A stretch of DNA of 64,000 nt from Pantoea eucrina (lineage in GTDB: Bacteria > Pseudomonadota > Gammaproteobacteria > Enterobacterales > Enterobacteriaceae): positions 1 through 64,000 of the forward strand of contig NZ_MAYN01000006.1 in NCBI RefSeq assembly GCF_001691555.1, written 5' to 3'. This document shows, piece after piece, positions 36,601-44,869 of the stretch. How positions within the stretch are numbered: the stretch's first letter is position 1; each line of letters begins with the position of its first letter. Made by a program: the position numbers and the translations under genes. Under the pieces are notes generated by a model. The model was given only the letters and a program-made list of their open reading frames with translations. It did not search any database and was not told the DNA's origin.

Positions 36601-37758
36601 GAGATCACGCCACAGGGCCTGATTGCTATCGGCGAAGTGGCCGTGCGTTACGATCTCTATACCAAAATTACCGGCGGCCAGCGTATCGATCTGTTTGGTG
36701 CGCGGCTGGACCAGCTGCCTGCTATCTGGGAAACCCTGCTGGAAGCCGGTTTTGAAACCGGTCATGCCTACGGAAAATCTCTGCGTACGGTGAAATCCTG
36801 CGTCGGCTCGACCTGGTGCCGTTATGGCGTGCAGGATTCTACCGCCTTCGCCATCGCGCTGGAGAACCGGTATAAGGGCCTGCGCGCACCGCATAAGATC
36901 AAGATGGCGGTGTCCGGCTGCACCCGCGAATGTGCGGAAGCACAAAGTAAAGATATCGGGGTCATCGCCACGGAAAACGGCTGGAACCTGTACGTCTGCG
37001 GCAATGGCGGCATGAAGCCGCGCCATGCGGAACTGTTTGCCAGCGATCTGGACGATGACACGCTAATCCAGTACGTCGACCGGCTTCTGATGTTCTACGT
37101 GCGCACGGCGGATCGCCTGCAGCGTACCAGCGTCTGGATGGATAACATGGAGGGCGGGCTGGACTACCTGCGTGAGGTGGTGATTCATGACAGCCTGGGG
37201 ATCGCCGCCACGCTGGAACAGGAAATGCAACAGGTGGTGGACACCTGGCAATGCGAATGGCAGACCACGCTGGCCGATCCCTCGCGACGTGCGCTGTTTA
37301 CCGCCACAGTGAACAGCGACCAGCCGGATGAAACGCTGCACTATGCACGCGTGCGCGGACAGCGCCAGCCACACAAGGCCAGTGGTATTCCCCTGATGCA
37401 TCTGCCCGCCGAACCCTGGAGCGAAATCTGCCCACTGGAGGCCATTCCGCCAGAGGCCGGCATCGGAGCCCGTCTTGGCAGCGTCCGTATTGCCTTATTC
37501 CGCATGGGTGATGACTGTTATGCGCTGGAGGATCGTGAGCCGGGCAGCGAAGCCAGCGTACTGTCACGCGGTATCCTTGGTGATGTTGCGGGGGAGCCGG
37601 TGGTGATCTCGCCGCTTTACAAACAGCGTGTACGCCTGCGTGACGGACAGAGCCTTGATAATCCCCAGCATCAGCTGCGTTGCTGGCCGGTTAAACTGGA
37701 GGACGGCCAGGTCTGGGTCGCAAACCGTCCGCTTAACCTGATGGCGCAGGCATCATGA
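33685..37758 (+). CDS. nasB: Fused NasC-NasB: nitrate reductase NADH module plus NADH-nitrite reductase
   Basis: A single 1357-residue frame. Residues 1-397 form an FAD/NADH oxidoreductase like NasC, which feeds electrons to NasA (VAGNGMAGMHM, VVVGGGYLGIEAA). From Met398 begins a complete NirB-type nitrite reductase: a second FAD/NADH module (VVGHGMVSHHF), a BFD-like [2Fe-2S] site (CSCHN near 822), then the sirohaem/[4Fe-4S] Cys sets in GSTWCRYG and SGCTRECAEA (about 1041-1083). A NirD-like Rieske-fold tail (about 1235-1355) lacks cluster ligands, as NirD does. In the Klebsiella nas operon nasC and nasB are separate genes. An ATG with aggaa upstream survives at 34876, so free NasB may also be made. 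Confidence 0.88.
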   Translation: MRQRLLVAGNGMAGMHMVETLLQLAPMRYDITVIGREPHGNYNRVLLSPLLAGETTVEQTLIHDPDWYHRHGITLRVGETVEQVNIAERTLRTDQRLLHWDRLVLATGSQPCRPSVPGSDLPHVSTFRTLQDVNTLLAGHGPVVVVGGGYLGIEAAAGLQAQGRQVTLIHRQSRLLDRQLDIRAGELLLAQLRARDIRCELNASLAAVRTDSVILHDGRALAAQQVVMAIGVQPAIALAQAAGIPCQRGILVDRQLRTAHAGIYAVGECCEISGETFGLVAPCLAQAKILAAQLADRPQGDFYSAATGTRLKVSGISLFSAGDVREAPSVTSFDPIAGHYRRLFLKDGRLNGVLLYGDCQQSGALLNQLHNAGPVSVNTLFGLDEPETQPLAAGNPVMSQTKPVLAVVGHGMVSHHFLEQLVARNLHQHYHIVVYGEERYQAYDRVHLSEYFTGKTATELSLVSEDFFTRNAIELRSGCRVEAIDRQQRSLRDSAGRELAWDKLVLATGSRAFVPPVPGHDAGRCFVYRTLDDLDAIAACARQSQRGVVIGGGLLGLEAANALKQLGLETHVVEFAPRLMAVQLDDGGALMLRQKIDSLGVTVHTSKQTEQIATQPDGSLVLHFADGGELATDLVLFSAGIRPRDELARSVDISVGPRGGITINDQCQTSDSDIYAIGECALWNGQIFGLVAPGYQMARVLAGHLAAEPAQFTGADMSTKLKLLGVEVASFGDAHGKTPGSLSYHWANGPKGIYKKIVVSADNARLLGGVLVGDSSDYATLLQMMLNAMPLPTAAEALILPALNGAPAKGLGVAALPDSAQVCSCHNVSKGDICHAVQSGCGDMASIKSCTKAATGCGGCAALVKQVMELQLENLGVAVKKDICEHFAYSRQELYHLIRINGIKTFDDLLASHGRGCGCEVCKPLVGSLLASCWNDYLLKPAHLPLQDTNDRYFANIQKDGTYSVVPRVPGGEITPQGLIAIGEVAVRYDLYTKITGGQRIDLFGARLDQLPAIWETLLEAGFETGHAYGKSLRTVKSCVGSTWCRYGVQDSTAFAIALENRYKGLRAPHKIKMAVSGCTRECAEAQSKDIGVIATENGWNLYVCGNGGMKPRHAELFASDLDDDTLIQYVDRLLMFYVRTADRLQRTSVWMDNMEGGLDYLREVVIHDSLGIAATLEQEMQQVVDTWQCEWQTTLADPSRRALFTATVNSDQPDETLHYARVRGQRQPHKASGIPLMHLPAEPWSEICPLEAIPPEAGIGARLGSVRIALFRMGDDCYALEDREPGSEASVLSRGILGDVAGEPVVISPLYKQRVRLRDGQSLDNPQHQLRCWPVKLEDGQVWVANRPLNLMAQAS

Positions 37759-40376
37759 AAACTACCTGCGCTTATTGCGGGGTGGGCTGCGGCGTCGAGG
37801 TCACGCAGCCGCAGAGCGCGTCGCCTCAGGTCAGTGGCGATACCCGTCATCCGGCGAATGCCGGGCGGCTATGCGTAAAGGGCGCGGCACTGGGCGAAAC
37901 CCTGACACAGGCCGGACGGTTGCTGCATCCTCAGCTTCATCACCAGCGGGTCAGCATGGAGACGGCACTGGATGCCGCGGCTGATGGTTTGCGCAGGATT
38001 ATCGATGCGCATGGCCCGGAGGCAGTGGCTTTCTACGGTTCCGGCCAGTTGCTCACGGAAGATTACTATGTGGCTAACAAGCTGATGAAAGGCTTTCTCG
38101 GCGTCGCCAACATCGATACCAATTCACGCCTGTGTATGGCCTCCGCGGTGACAGGCTATAAACGGGCATTTGGGGCGGATGCCGTACCGTGCTGTTACGA
38201 GGATCTGGATGAGGCCGAGGTAGTCATTCTTGTCGGCTCGAACGCCGCCTGGGCCCATCCGGTGCTGTTTCAGCGCCTGAAACAGGCAAAAGCGCAGCGC
38301 CCTGAGATGCAGGTTGTGGTTATCGATCCGCGCCGCACGGCCAGTTGTGAATTCGCCGATCTGCATTTACCGCTCCGGCCGGGCAGCGATCCGGCCCTGT
38401 TCTCGGGCCTGCTGCACTGGCTGGAACAGCATGACGGCATTGACGCCACGATGCTGCCGCATCTGGACGGTGTAGACACAACCTTACGGGCCGCGTGGCA
38501 GTGGGATGGTGCGGCGGTGGCAGCCCATTGTGATATCAGCCAGGAGGTGATCGCTGCGTTCTACCAGTTGTTCGCCCGGCATGAGCGCGTACTGACCTTA
38601 TGGTGCATGGGCATTAACCAGTCACAAAGCGGCAGTGACAACAACAATGCTATTCTCAATGCGCACCTGCTGAGCGGCAAGATTGGCCGACCCGGCTGCG
38701 GCCCGTTTTCGCTGACCGGACAGCCGAATGCGATGGGCGGGCGGGAAGTAGGGGGGCTGGCCAACCAACTGGCGGCGCATATGAGTTTCACCGCAGAAGA
38801 TTGCGACCGTTTACAGCGTTTCTGGCGCAGTCCGCGTATGGCGCGTGAGCCCGGCCTGACGGCGGTTGATCTGTTTGACGCCATTGACCGTGGAGCAATC
38901 AAAGCTGTGTGGATTATGGGCACCAATCCGGCGGTTTCGATGCCAGAAGGCAATCGCATTGCCCGGGCGCTGGCTGCCTGTCCGCTGGTAATTGTGTCAG
39001 ACGTGCTGGCGCAAACGGATACCACCGCCTTTGCGCATATTTTGCTACCCGCGCAGGGCTGGGGGGAAAAGAACGGCACCGTGACCAATTCTGAACGCCG
39101 GATTTCCCGTCAGCGCGCGTTTATGCCTCCGGCCGGAGAAGCTAAACCGGACTGGTGGTTACTCGCGCAGGTCGCCCAGCGTCTGGGCTTTCATGAAGGC
39201 TTTACCTGGCCGCATCCGGCAGCCATCTTCCGCGAACATGCGGCGTTGTCGGGGTTTGAGAATAACGGCCAGCGCGCCTTTGATATCAGCGGTCTGGCCG
39301 GTATGAGCGACGCACAGTGGGATGCGATGAAGCCGGTACAGTGGCCAATCAACGCTCGTTATCCCGAGGGCTGCGCCCGGCTGTTTAGCGACCGGCACTT
39401 TTACCATCCTGATGGTAAAGCCCACCTGTTGCCACCGGCCACGCCGCAGCCAGTGGTGTGCGAAACGGCTTACCCGTTATTAATGAACAGCGGACGGATC
39501 CGCGATCAGTGGCACACCATGACGCGTACCGGCCTGGTTCCCCGGCTCATGCAGCACTGTGATGAGCCATTTGCAGCCCTGCATCCGCAGGACGCACAAC
39601 GCTATGGCCTATGCGCGGGCGCACTGGCACGGGTGCAGTCCGATGCGGGCTGGATGACGGTGCGTGTGACGCTGGACAGCGGTCTGCGGCGCGGTGAGAT
39701 CTTTGTCCCTATGCACTGGAACCGACAGTTCAGCCTGCAGGGCACGGTTGGCGGACTGGTGGCTTCAACCCGCTGTCCAGTCTCGGCACAGCCTGCATTT
39801 AAACAAACCGCTGTGCGTATCCACCCGCTCAACGCCAGCTGGCAGGGCTGGCTCTGGCAGCGCGACGCAAGCCCGCCTGATGCGCTGCGCTACTGGGCGC
39901 GAACACCCTATGAGGGCGTGCAACGCTTTAGCGTGGCTGGAGACGGTTCGCCAGAACAGTGGCTCATGGCAACGATCCCGCTGGCCGGGCTGCAACTGCA
40001 AACCGCTCATGCGGCGGAACCGCTTTACCGCCTGCTGGCCTGGCGTAACGGTGAGCTGCACCTGGTCTTTTATGCAGGCGCGTCTTTACCCGAGATCAAT
40101 CATGACTGGGTTGCGCAGGCTTTTCGCCTGGCACCTGTGAATGCGGCGGACCGGCATGCTCTGCTGGCGGGACAATCGGCACAACGTGCCGTGGCTGGCC
40201 GGACGATCTGTAGCTGCTTTGGCGTCGGGGAAAACACCATCTTACAGGCGATTAAACAGGGCTGTCACAGCACCCAGGCACTGGGTAACGCACTCAGCTG
40301 TGGTACCAACTGCGGCTCATGCCTGCCGGAGCTAAAACACCTTTTGCTTTCTGTTGCTGTACCGGAGGAAGAATGA
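37755..40376 (+). CDS. nasA: NasA assimilatory nitrate reductase catalytic subunit
   Basis: This 873-residue molybdenum enzyme reduces nitrate to nitrite in the cytoplasm. The N-terminal [4Fe-4S] motif CAYCGVGC with a fourth Cys near 40 leads into molybdopterin-binding domains (GSNAAWAHP, GTNPAVSMPEGNR, LTGQPNAMGGREVGGL). The C-terminal MopB_CT domain holds the dinucleotide site. A BFD-like [2Fe-2S] tail (CSCFGVGENTI near 818 and CGTNCGSC) is the electron entry point from the NasC module. The start overlaps the nasB stop by 4 bases and the stop overlaps cobA. Length and motifs are normal. Confidence 0.94.
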   Translation: MKTTCAYCGVGCGVEVTQPQSASPQVSGDTRHPANAGRLCVKGAALGETLTQAGRLLHPQLHHQRVSMETALDAAADGLRRIIDAHGPEAVAFYGSGQLLTEDYYVANKLMKGFLGVANIDTNSRLCMASAVTGYKRAFGADAVPCCYEDLDEAEVVILVGSNAAWAHPVLFQRLKQAKAQRPEMQVVVIDPRRTASCEFADLHLPLRPGSDPALFSGLLHWLEQHDGIDATMLPHLDGVDTTLRAAWQWDGAAVAAHCDISQEVIAAFYQLFARHERVLTLWCMGINQSQSGSDNNNAILNAHLLSGKIGRPGCGPFSLTGQPNAMGGREVGGLANQLAAHMSFTAEDCDRLQRFWRSPRMAREPGLTAVDLFDAIDRGAIKAVWIMGTNPAVSMPEGNRIARALAACPLVIVSDVLAQTDTTAFAHILLPAQGWGEKNGTVTNSERRISRQRAFMPPAGEAKPDWWLLAQVAQRLGFHEGFTWPHPAAIFREHAALSGFENNGQRAFDISGLAGMSDAQWDAMKPVQWPINARYPEGCARLFSDRHFYHPDGKAHLLPPATPQPVVCETAYPLLMNSGRIRDQWHTMTRTGLVPRLMQHCDEPFAALHPQDAQRYGLCAGALARVQSDAGWMTVRVTLDSGLRRGEIFVPMHWNRQFSLQGTVGGLVASTRCPVSAQPAFKQTAVRIHPLNASWQGWLWQRDASPPDALRYWARTPYEGVQRFSVAGDGSPEQWLMATIPLAGLQLQTAHAAEPLYRLLAWRNGELHLVFYAGASLPEINHDWVAQAFRLAPVNAADRHALLAGQSAQRAVAGRTICSCFGVGENTILQAIKQGCHSTQALGNALSCGTNCGSCLPELKHLLLSVAVPEEE

Positions 40377-41203
40377 TGGACGCGATCAACCCCTTAGATA
40401 AACTGCTGGCGCCGGACAACGCGTCCAGCCCTGGCAAAGTCTGGCTGGTAGGGGCCGGACCGGGGGATGTGGATCTACTGACAGTCAAGGCGCTGCGCCT
40501 GCTGCAACGTGCGGATGTCGTGGTCTATGATCGCCTGGTCAGCGAAGCGGTGATGGCGGAAGTCGCCAGCAGTGCACTCTGTATCGACGTGGGTAAACAG
40601 CCGGGTCATCATGGCCTGAAGCAGGCTCAGATTAATCAACTGCTGGTGGACCTGGCTGCCAGCGGGCGCAATGTCGTGCGTTTAAAAGGCGGCGATCCCT
40701 TTATCTTTGGCCGTGGCGGTGAAGAGATGGTCAGCCTGCAGCAGGCGAATATTGTCTGCGAAGTGGTGCCCGGTATTACCGCCGCAGTGGGCTGTGCGGC
40801 TGCCAGCGGCATTCCGCTGACGCACCGTGACTGTGCCCAGTCATTGCGCTTTATCACTGGACACGGGCGCAGCGGCGAACCACAGCTGGATGCGGCGGCG
40901 CTGACCGCGACCAATCAGACGCTGGTTTTTTACATGGGGTTGAGCTGGAGCAGCGTGATTAGCGCCCGGTTGCAGGAATATGGCCGCAGAGAGGCAACGC
41001 CGGTGGCGATTATTGAGAACGGTACGCGTCAGAACCAGCGGGTGCTGATCACCACGCTGGCCGGGTTGCCCGAAACTGTTGATCAGCAAAAACCGGTGTC
41101 GCCGTCGTTACTGATTGTGGGCGACGTGGTGCGCTATTACCGTACCGATCTAATCGCAGCTCATGAGGGGGAGTTGGCGTTAAGTGATATTGCAGCGCAC
41201 TGA
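40373..41203 (+). CDS. cobA: Uroporphyrinogen-III C-methyltransferase (CobA/SUMT)
   Basis: This 276-residue enzyme methylates uroporphyrinogen III twice with S-adenosylmethionine to give precorrin-2, the precursor of sirohaem. Motifs are VWLVGAGPGDVDLLT at the start, DRLVS, RLKGGDPFIFGRGGEE, and PGITAAVGCAAASGIPLTHR. The ATG at 40373 has ggagga upstream and overlaps nasA. Its place at the end of the operon makes sense, because nitrite reductase needs sirohaem. The dehydrogenase/ferrochelatase steps (CysG N-terminal part) are not encoded here and must come from elsewhere. Confidence 0.93.
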   Translation: MMDAINPLDKLLAPDNASSPGKVWLVGAGPGDVDLLTVKALRLLQRADVVVYDRLVSEAVMAEVASSALCIDVGKQPGHHGLKQAQINQLLVDLAASGRNVVRLKGGDPFIFGRGGEEMVSLQQANIVCEVVPGITAAVGCAAASGIPLTHRDCAQSLRFITGHGRSGEPQLDAAALTATNQTLVFYMGLSWSSVISARLQEYGRREATPVAIIENGTRQNQRVLITTLAGLPETVDQQKPVSPSLLIVGDVVRYYRTDLIAAHEGELALSDIAAH

Positions 41204-41282
41204 TGCTTATCGTACCGAAGGAAGGAGGACACGATTTTTTCGGGTAGGGGATGAGACGGTCAAAACCAATATTACACCCAGC

Positions 41283-41309
41283 GCTTATTATGTGGAATAC
41301 ACATTCAAC
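41283..41309 (+). repeat. umuC-element end motif, copy LE1
   Basis: ttattatgtggaatacacat and the following tcaac match the end motif found at 42384 and 43471 (shared core tatgtggaatrca, then a caac-type edge). Here it is not followed on its left by umuC sequence but by the end of the nas region. It lies 38 bases beyond the stop of the umuC fragment at 41343. Confidence 0.65.
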
Positions 41310-41342
41310 CCTAGAAATAGCCATTTAGCTTATCAGGTCGGG

Positions 41343-42368
41343 TTACAATATACGTGCAACAGGAATATCTGACCAGCGTGTAGTCCAGGAAGGGCTGAGC
41401 ATTTCCCGCTTCATTCTCCATTCAGTATTAGTTCCCTGTCCTGCAAACCACACGTGACCCAGCCCGGACTGGTTGATGCCGTCGAGTACCTTCATCAGCT
41501 GTGCGCTGTTAGCCCGCGGCTGTACGTCGTCAAAGAGGTTAAGCTGACTCACGCCGTCTAGCGTGAACTCATCAAGCATAATACCGGCTTTCATGTACCG
41601 GCGGCCTTCCAGCCAGATGCGGTCCAAACTGCGCATGGCCACTTCAATGATGTCGCGCGTATCCTGCGTGGGCAGCGTCAGCTTTTCACCGGCCGTGTTG
41701 CCGTAAAACACCTCGTTAACAGCATGTGGCGAGGTTCTGATAAAGACACTGATGCGCCTGCAAAACTGTCGTTCGCATAGGAGCTTCTCAGCCGCACGCG
41801 TGGCGTACTGACACAGCTCCTGCTGCATGGCCACTTTTGAGGTGATGCGTTCGCCAAAGGATCTTGAACAGCAAATCTGCTGCTTGGCTGGCGGTAGCTC
41901 CTCGATCGGAATGCATGACTCGCCGTTCAGTTCGCGTACGGCTCTCTCCAGCACCACGTTGAAGGCTTTGCGAATGAGGGCAGGGTGCGCACGCGCCAGC
42001 TGCAGGGCACTGCTGATGCCCATGACGTTCAGTCTTTTACCGATGCGCTGGCCAACGCCCCAGACTTCCTCCACGGGCTGATTGGCCAGCAGTGTTTCGG
42101 TGCGTTTCGGATTGCCCGGCGTAAGTGCGAGCACGGCGCGGAACTGCTTCCACTCTTTACTGGCCTACTGCGCTGATTTCGCCAGGGTTTTTGTCGGCCC
42201 CATGCCCACGCCGACGGTCAGTCCGGTTGTGGCCAGCACATGCGCGAGCAGGCGCCGGCCGAAGTGCTCAAAGTCTTCGCATCCGTTTATTCCCGTCAGA
42301 ACGAGAAACATTTCATCAATACTGTACTGCTCGACACGAGGCGTCAGCTCTTCCAGAGCAGTCATCAC
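41343..42368 (-). pseudogene. umuC: umuC 3' part with amber codon (first tandem copy)
   Basis: Translating back from 42368 gives TALEELTPRVEQYSIDEMF and then the palm and little-finger domains of a Y-family DNA polymerase (UmuC), with the DUF4113-like C-terminus ending SDIPVARIL. The first 85 or so codons of a normal 422-codon umuC are absent: sequence leaves umuC just upstream, at the end motif at 42393. A TAG replaces the Trp codon in AKSAQ-WASKEW (about 42168). Roughly 85% of residues match the neighbouring copy at 42430, so the two are not a recent duplication. Not functional. Confidence 0.88.
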
Positions 42369-42383
42369 ACGCTGGCTGAGACT

Positions 42384-42411
42384 ATGGTTTATGTGGAATA
42401 CAGTTTCAACT
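42384..42411 (+). repeat. umuC-element end motif, copy LE2
   Basis: gtttatgtggaatacagttt with following caac lies between the first and second umuC 3' copies, where the first copy's umuC homology stops. It is a close match to LE1 and LE3. Confidence 0.7.
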
Positions 42412-42429
42412 GCTTAATTAATAATCGTC

Positions 42430-43452
42430 TCAGAGCACACGTGCTTTAGGAATGTCTGACCAGCGCGTGGTCCAGGCAGGGCTAAGCATTTCACGCTTCA
42501 TTTTCCACTCAGTGTTAATTCCCTGTCCGGCAAACCACACATTTCCCAGTCCTGACTGATTAATGCCGTCCAGTACCTTCATCAGCTGTGCGCTTTTAGC
42601 CCGTGGCCGATTATCGTCAAACAGATTTAGCTGGCTTACGCCGTTCGGCGTAAAGTTATCAAGCATGATGCCTGCTTTCATGTATCTGCGCCCCTCAAGC
42701 CAGATACAATCGAGCGACCGCATCGCAGACTCAATGATGTCCCGCGTATCCTGTGTTGGTAGTGTCAGCTTCTCTCCGGCGCTGTTTCCGTAAAACACCT
42801 CACCGCTGGCGTGTGGCGACGTCCGGATAAACACGCCGATGTTGCGGCAGTACTGACGTTCCCCTCGCAGCTTTTCCGCTGCGCGTGCAGCGTACTGACA
42901 CAGCGCCTGCTGCATGGCTGTTTTTGTTGTAATGCGCTCCCCGAAGCTGCGACTGCAGACTATCTGCTGTTTTGCCGGCGGCAGTTCTTCCAGCGGAATA
43001 CATGACTCACCGTTCAGCTCGCGTACGGTGCGTTCCAGTACCACGGAAAAGTTATCGCGAATGAACTTTGGACGCGCGCGTGACAGCTGCAGGGCGGTTT
43101 CGATGCCCATCAGGCTGAGTCGCTTACCGATACGCCGTCCCACACCCCATATTTCCTCAACGGGCTGGTTAGCTAGCAGAGTTTCGGTACGTTTCAGATT
43201 ACCCGGCGTCAGCGCCAGCACGCCGCGAAACTGCTTCCACTCCTTACTCGCCCACTGGGCCGATTTTGCCAGCGTTTTAGTGGGCCCCATGCCGACACCG
43301 ACGGTAAGACCCGTTGTGGTAAATACATGCGCGCGCAGGCGACGACCAAAAGCTTCGAAGTCCTCACAGCCGTTAATACCGGTAATATCCAGGAACATTT
43401 CATCAATGCTGTACTGCTCGACGCGTGGCGTTATCTCCTCAAGCGCGGTCAT
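42430..43452 (-). pseudogene. umuC: umuC 3' part (second tandem copy)
   Basis: A 340-codon open frame from an internal ATG at 43452 covers the UmuC palm, little finger and C-terminal region without stops (EQYSIDEMFLDITG, GLTVGVGMGPTKTLAK, TRDIIESAMRSLD). The N-terminal catalytic start of UmuC, with the first conserved Asp and FYASCE, is missing. Homology continues to about 43470 (SLSQRVM) and stops at the end motif at 43480. The matching N-terminal 78 codons are 11 kb away at 54455-54691, on the far side of the integrated element. No ribosome site supports translation from the internal ATG, and a product would lack active-site residues. Confidence 0.88.
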
Positions 43453-43470
43453 TACTCTCTGGCTCAGGCT

Positions 43471-43498
43471 GTGATTTATGTGGAATGCAATTTAAACA
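43471..43498 (+). repeat. Element left end (LE3)
   Basis: gtgatttatgtggaatgcaa with following tttaaac contains the 11-bp terminal inverted repeat (43480-43490) shared with the right end at 54436-54446. It is also the third copy of the end motif at 41283 and 42384. Confidence 0.8.
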
Positions 43499-43716
43499 AA
43501 AAAAATCAGTTACCATTCCTCTGAAGTTTATTTTCTGAACAGGAATTATTCAGCCTTGAACTACCTCAGTATGCTTACTGACAGGGGGGAAGGTTGAGGG
43601 TGGTAAGACATAGTCGGAAAATCGATTTGCCCGCCAGGATTTAATCTGCCACGCTTACTCTGAAGCCCTCAATCGGGCAATGAGTCTTATCCCTTACCCA
43701 CCCCAATGCAGGAAAA
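43499..43716. other. Left margin of the element, no gene
   Basis: About 220 bases between the left end and the beta-propeller gene. A promoter for that gene is expected, but I see no strong consensus pair and no fluoride riboswitch here. Short paired words (caatcgggcaa and gatttgcccg) could form a hairpin near 43635-43680. Confidence 0.4.
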
Positions 43717-44718
43717 ATGATGATAAAAAAATACAGGATCCCGGGACTGACCGCGGTGGCGTTTCTTCTTATCAGCACCCTCGCCGGTGCCGCAGAGGAA
43801 CGCTGGACGTTTGACGGCGATATCCACAACAATTCCCTTGCTGTCAGTCCCGATGAGAAAACGGCGGTGGCGTCCTACAGTGAGCGCTCTGAGGTGGTGG
43901 TCTACGACCTGGCTGCCGGGAAAGTCAGAAAGGTGCTGAAGGGATACGTCACGCCCCGCAATGCGCTTTTCTCCCCCGACGGGAAGGCCGTATATCTTTC
44001 AGACAGCAGCCTCGGCGTGGTCAGAAAAATCAGCACCGGGACGCTTGATGTGGAGACCTCGCTGCCGCTGGGGCCCGGGGCATTCGGCACAGCTATCAGC
44101 CGTGACGGTCAGCGCCTGTATGTGAATAACGAGGCCGCCAGCACGCTCTCGGTGTATGACCTGACGCACAACCGGCCCGTTGCGGTCGTGACGGGTTTTG
44201 CCCAGCCCCGTCAGGGCATAAAAATCAGCCCGGACGGCAAAACCGTCTACGTCACTAACTTTAAGGGCGATAAAATTACCCTGGTTGACGCCGTAACGGG
44301 CGAGATTCGCGGCGAGATAACAGGCTTCAGCAAGCTGCGCGCCATTTCAGTCAGCGCCGACGGCCGCACACTGTACGCGGCTAACAGCGGCAGCAACACC
44401 ATCGCCGTGGTTGACACGCAGAAGCTCGCCATTACGGCAACCATTCCCGTGGGGCAGGATCCTTACGGTGCCGCCCTGACGCCGGATAACCGCTATGTTT
44501 ACAGCGGCAACCTGGGCGACAACAGCCTCTCCGTTATTGATACCGCCGCCGGTAAGGTGGTCTCCACCGTTACCGGACTGGATGCGCCCCGTCAGGCCAT
44601 CGTTTTCAGCAAAGACGGTGCCCGCGCGTGGGTGCTGAATAAAGACCTCAGCATTGCGGTCGTTGACCTGAAACAGAACCGCGTCACGGCCACGATTAAA
44701 AGCCCGCCGCAGGCCTGA
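43717..44718 (+). CDS. YncE-like periplasmic beta-propeller protein
   Basis: This 333-residue protein has a signal peptide (KKYRIPGLTAVAFLLIST, cleavage near AGA-AEE) and about seven repeated YVTN/lactonase-like blades, each with an SPDG, VYVTN or SVID type pattern (VSPDEKTAVASY, FSPDGKAVYLSD, ISPDGKTVYVTN, VSADGRTLYAAN). Such proteins are usually binding scaffolds in the periplasm; E. coli YncE is an example. The ATG at 43717 has gcagga upstream. It is the leftmost gene of the element and is separated from the TDT gene by a hairpin (about 44735-44770), so it may be its own unit. A role in fluoride resistance is only suggested by position. Confidence 0.75.
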   Translation: MMIKKYRIPGLTAVAFLLISTLAGAAEERWTFDGDIHNNSLAVSPDEKTAVASYSERSEVVVYDLAAGKVRKVLKGYVTPRNALFSPDGKAVYLSDSSLGVVRKISTGTLDVETSLPLGPGAFGTAISRDGQRLYVNNEAASTLSVYDLTHNRPVAVVTGFAQPRQGIKISPDGKTVYVTNFKGDKITLVDAVTGEIRGEITGFSKLRAISVSADGRTLYAANSGSNTIAVVDTQKLAITATIPVGQDPYGAALTPDNRYVYSGNLGDNSLSVIDTAAGKVVSTVTGLDAPRQAIVFSKDGARAWVLNKDLSIAVVDLKQNRVTATIKSPPQA

Positions 44719-44869
44719 TTCAGTCCTTCCCTCACTCCGGCGGTGTGACGGTCCTTCCCGGAGTGGGAGAGTCTAACCACTTTTACTGGTTTATTTTAAC
44801 TGAATAACCTGTTTTAAAGATTTAACCCGACGTGCCTATACTCTTTCTGTCTACTCAGGAGATTACGGC

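Noticed and set aside
42430..43452. Reading the 340-codon umuC frame as a functional short polymerase
   Set aside because: It lacks the catalytic N-terminal region, has no ribosome site at its first ATG, and its missing part is found on the other side of the inserted element.
43499..43716. A second fluoride riboswitch upstream of the beta-propeller gene
   Set aside because: Searched by eye for the ggngatgg and ctgatg segments in the right order here and at 44720-44869; neither region has them.
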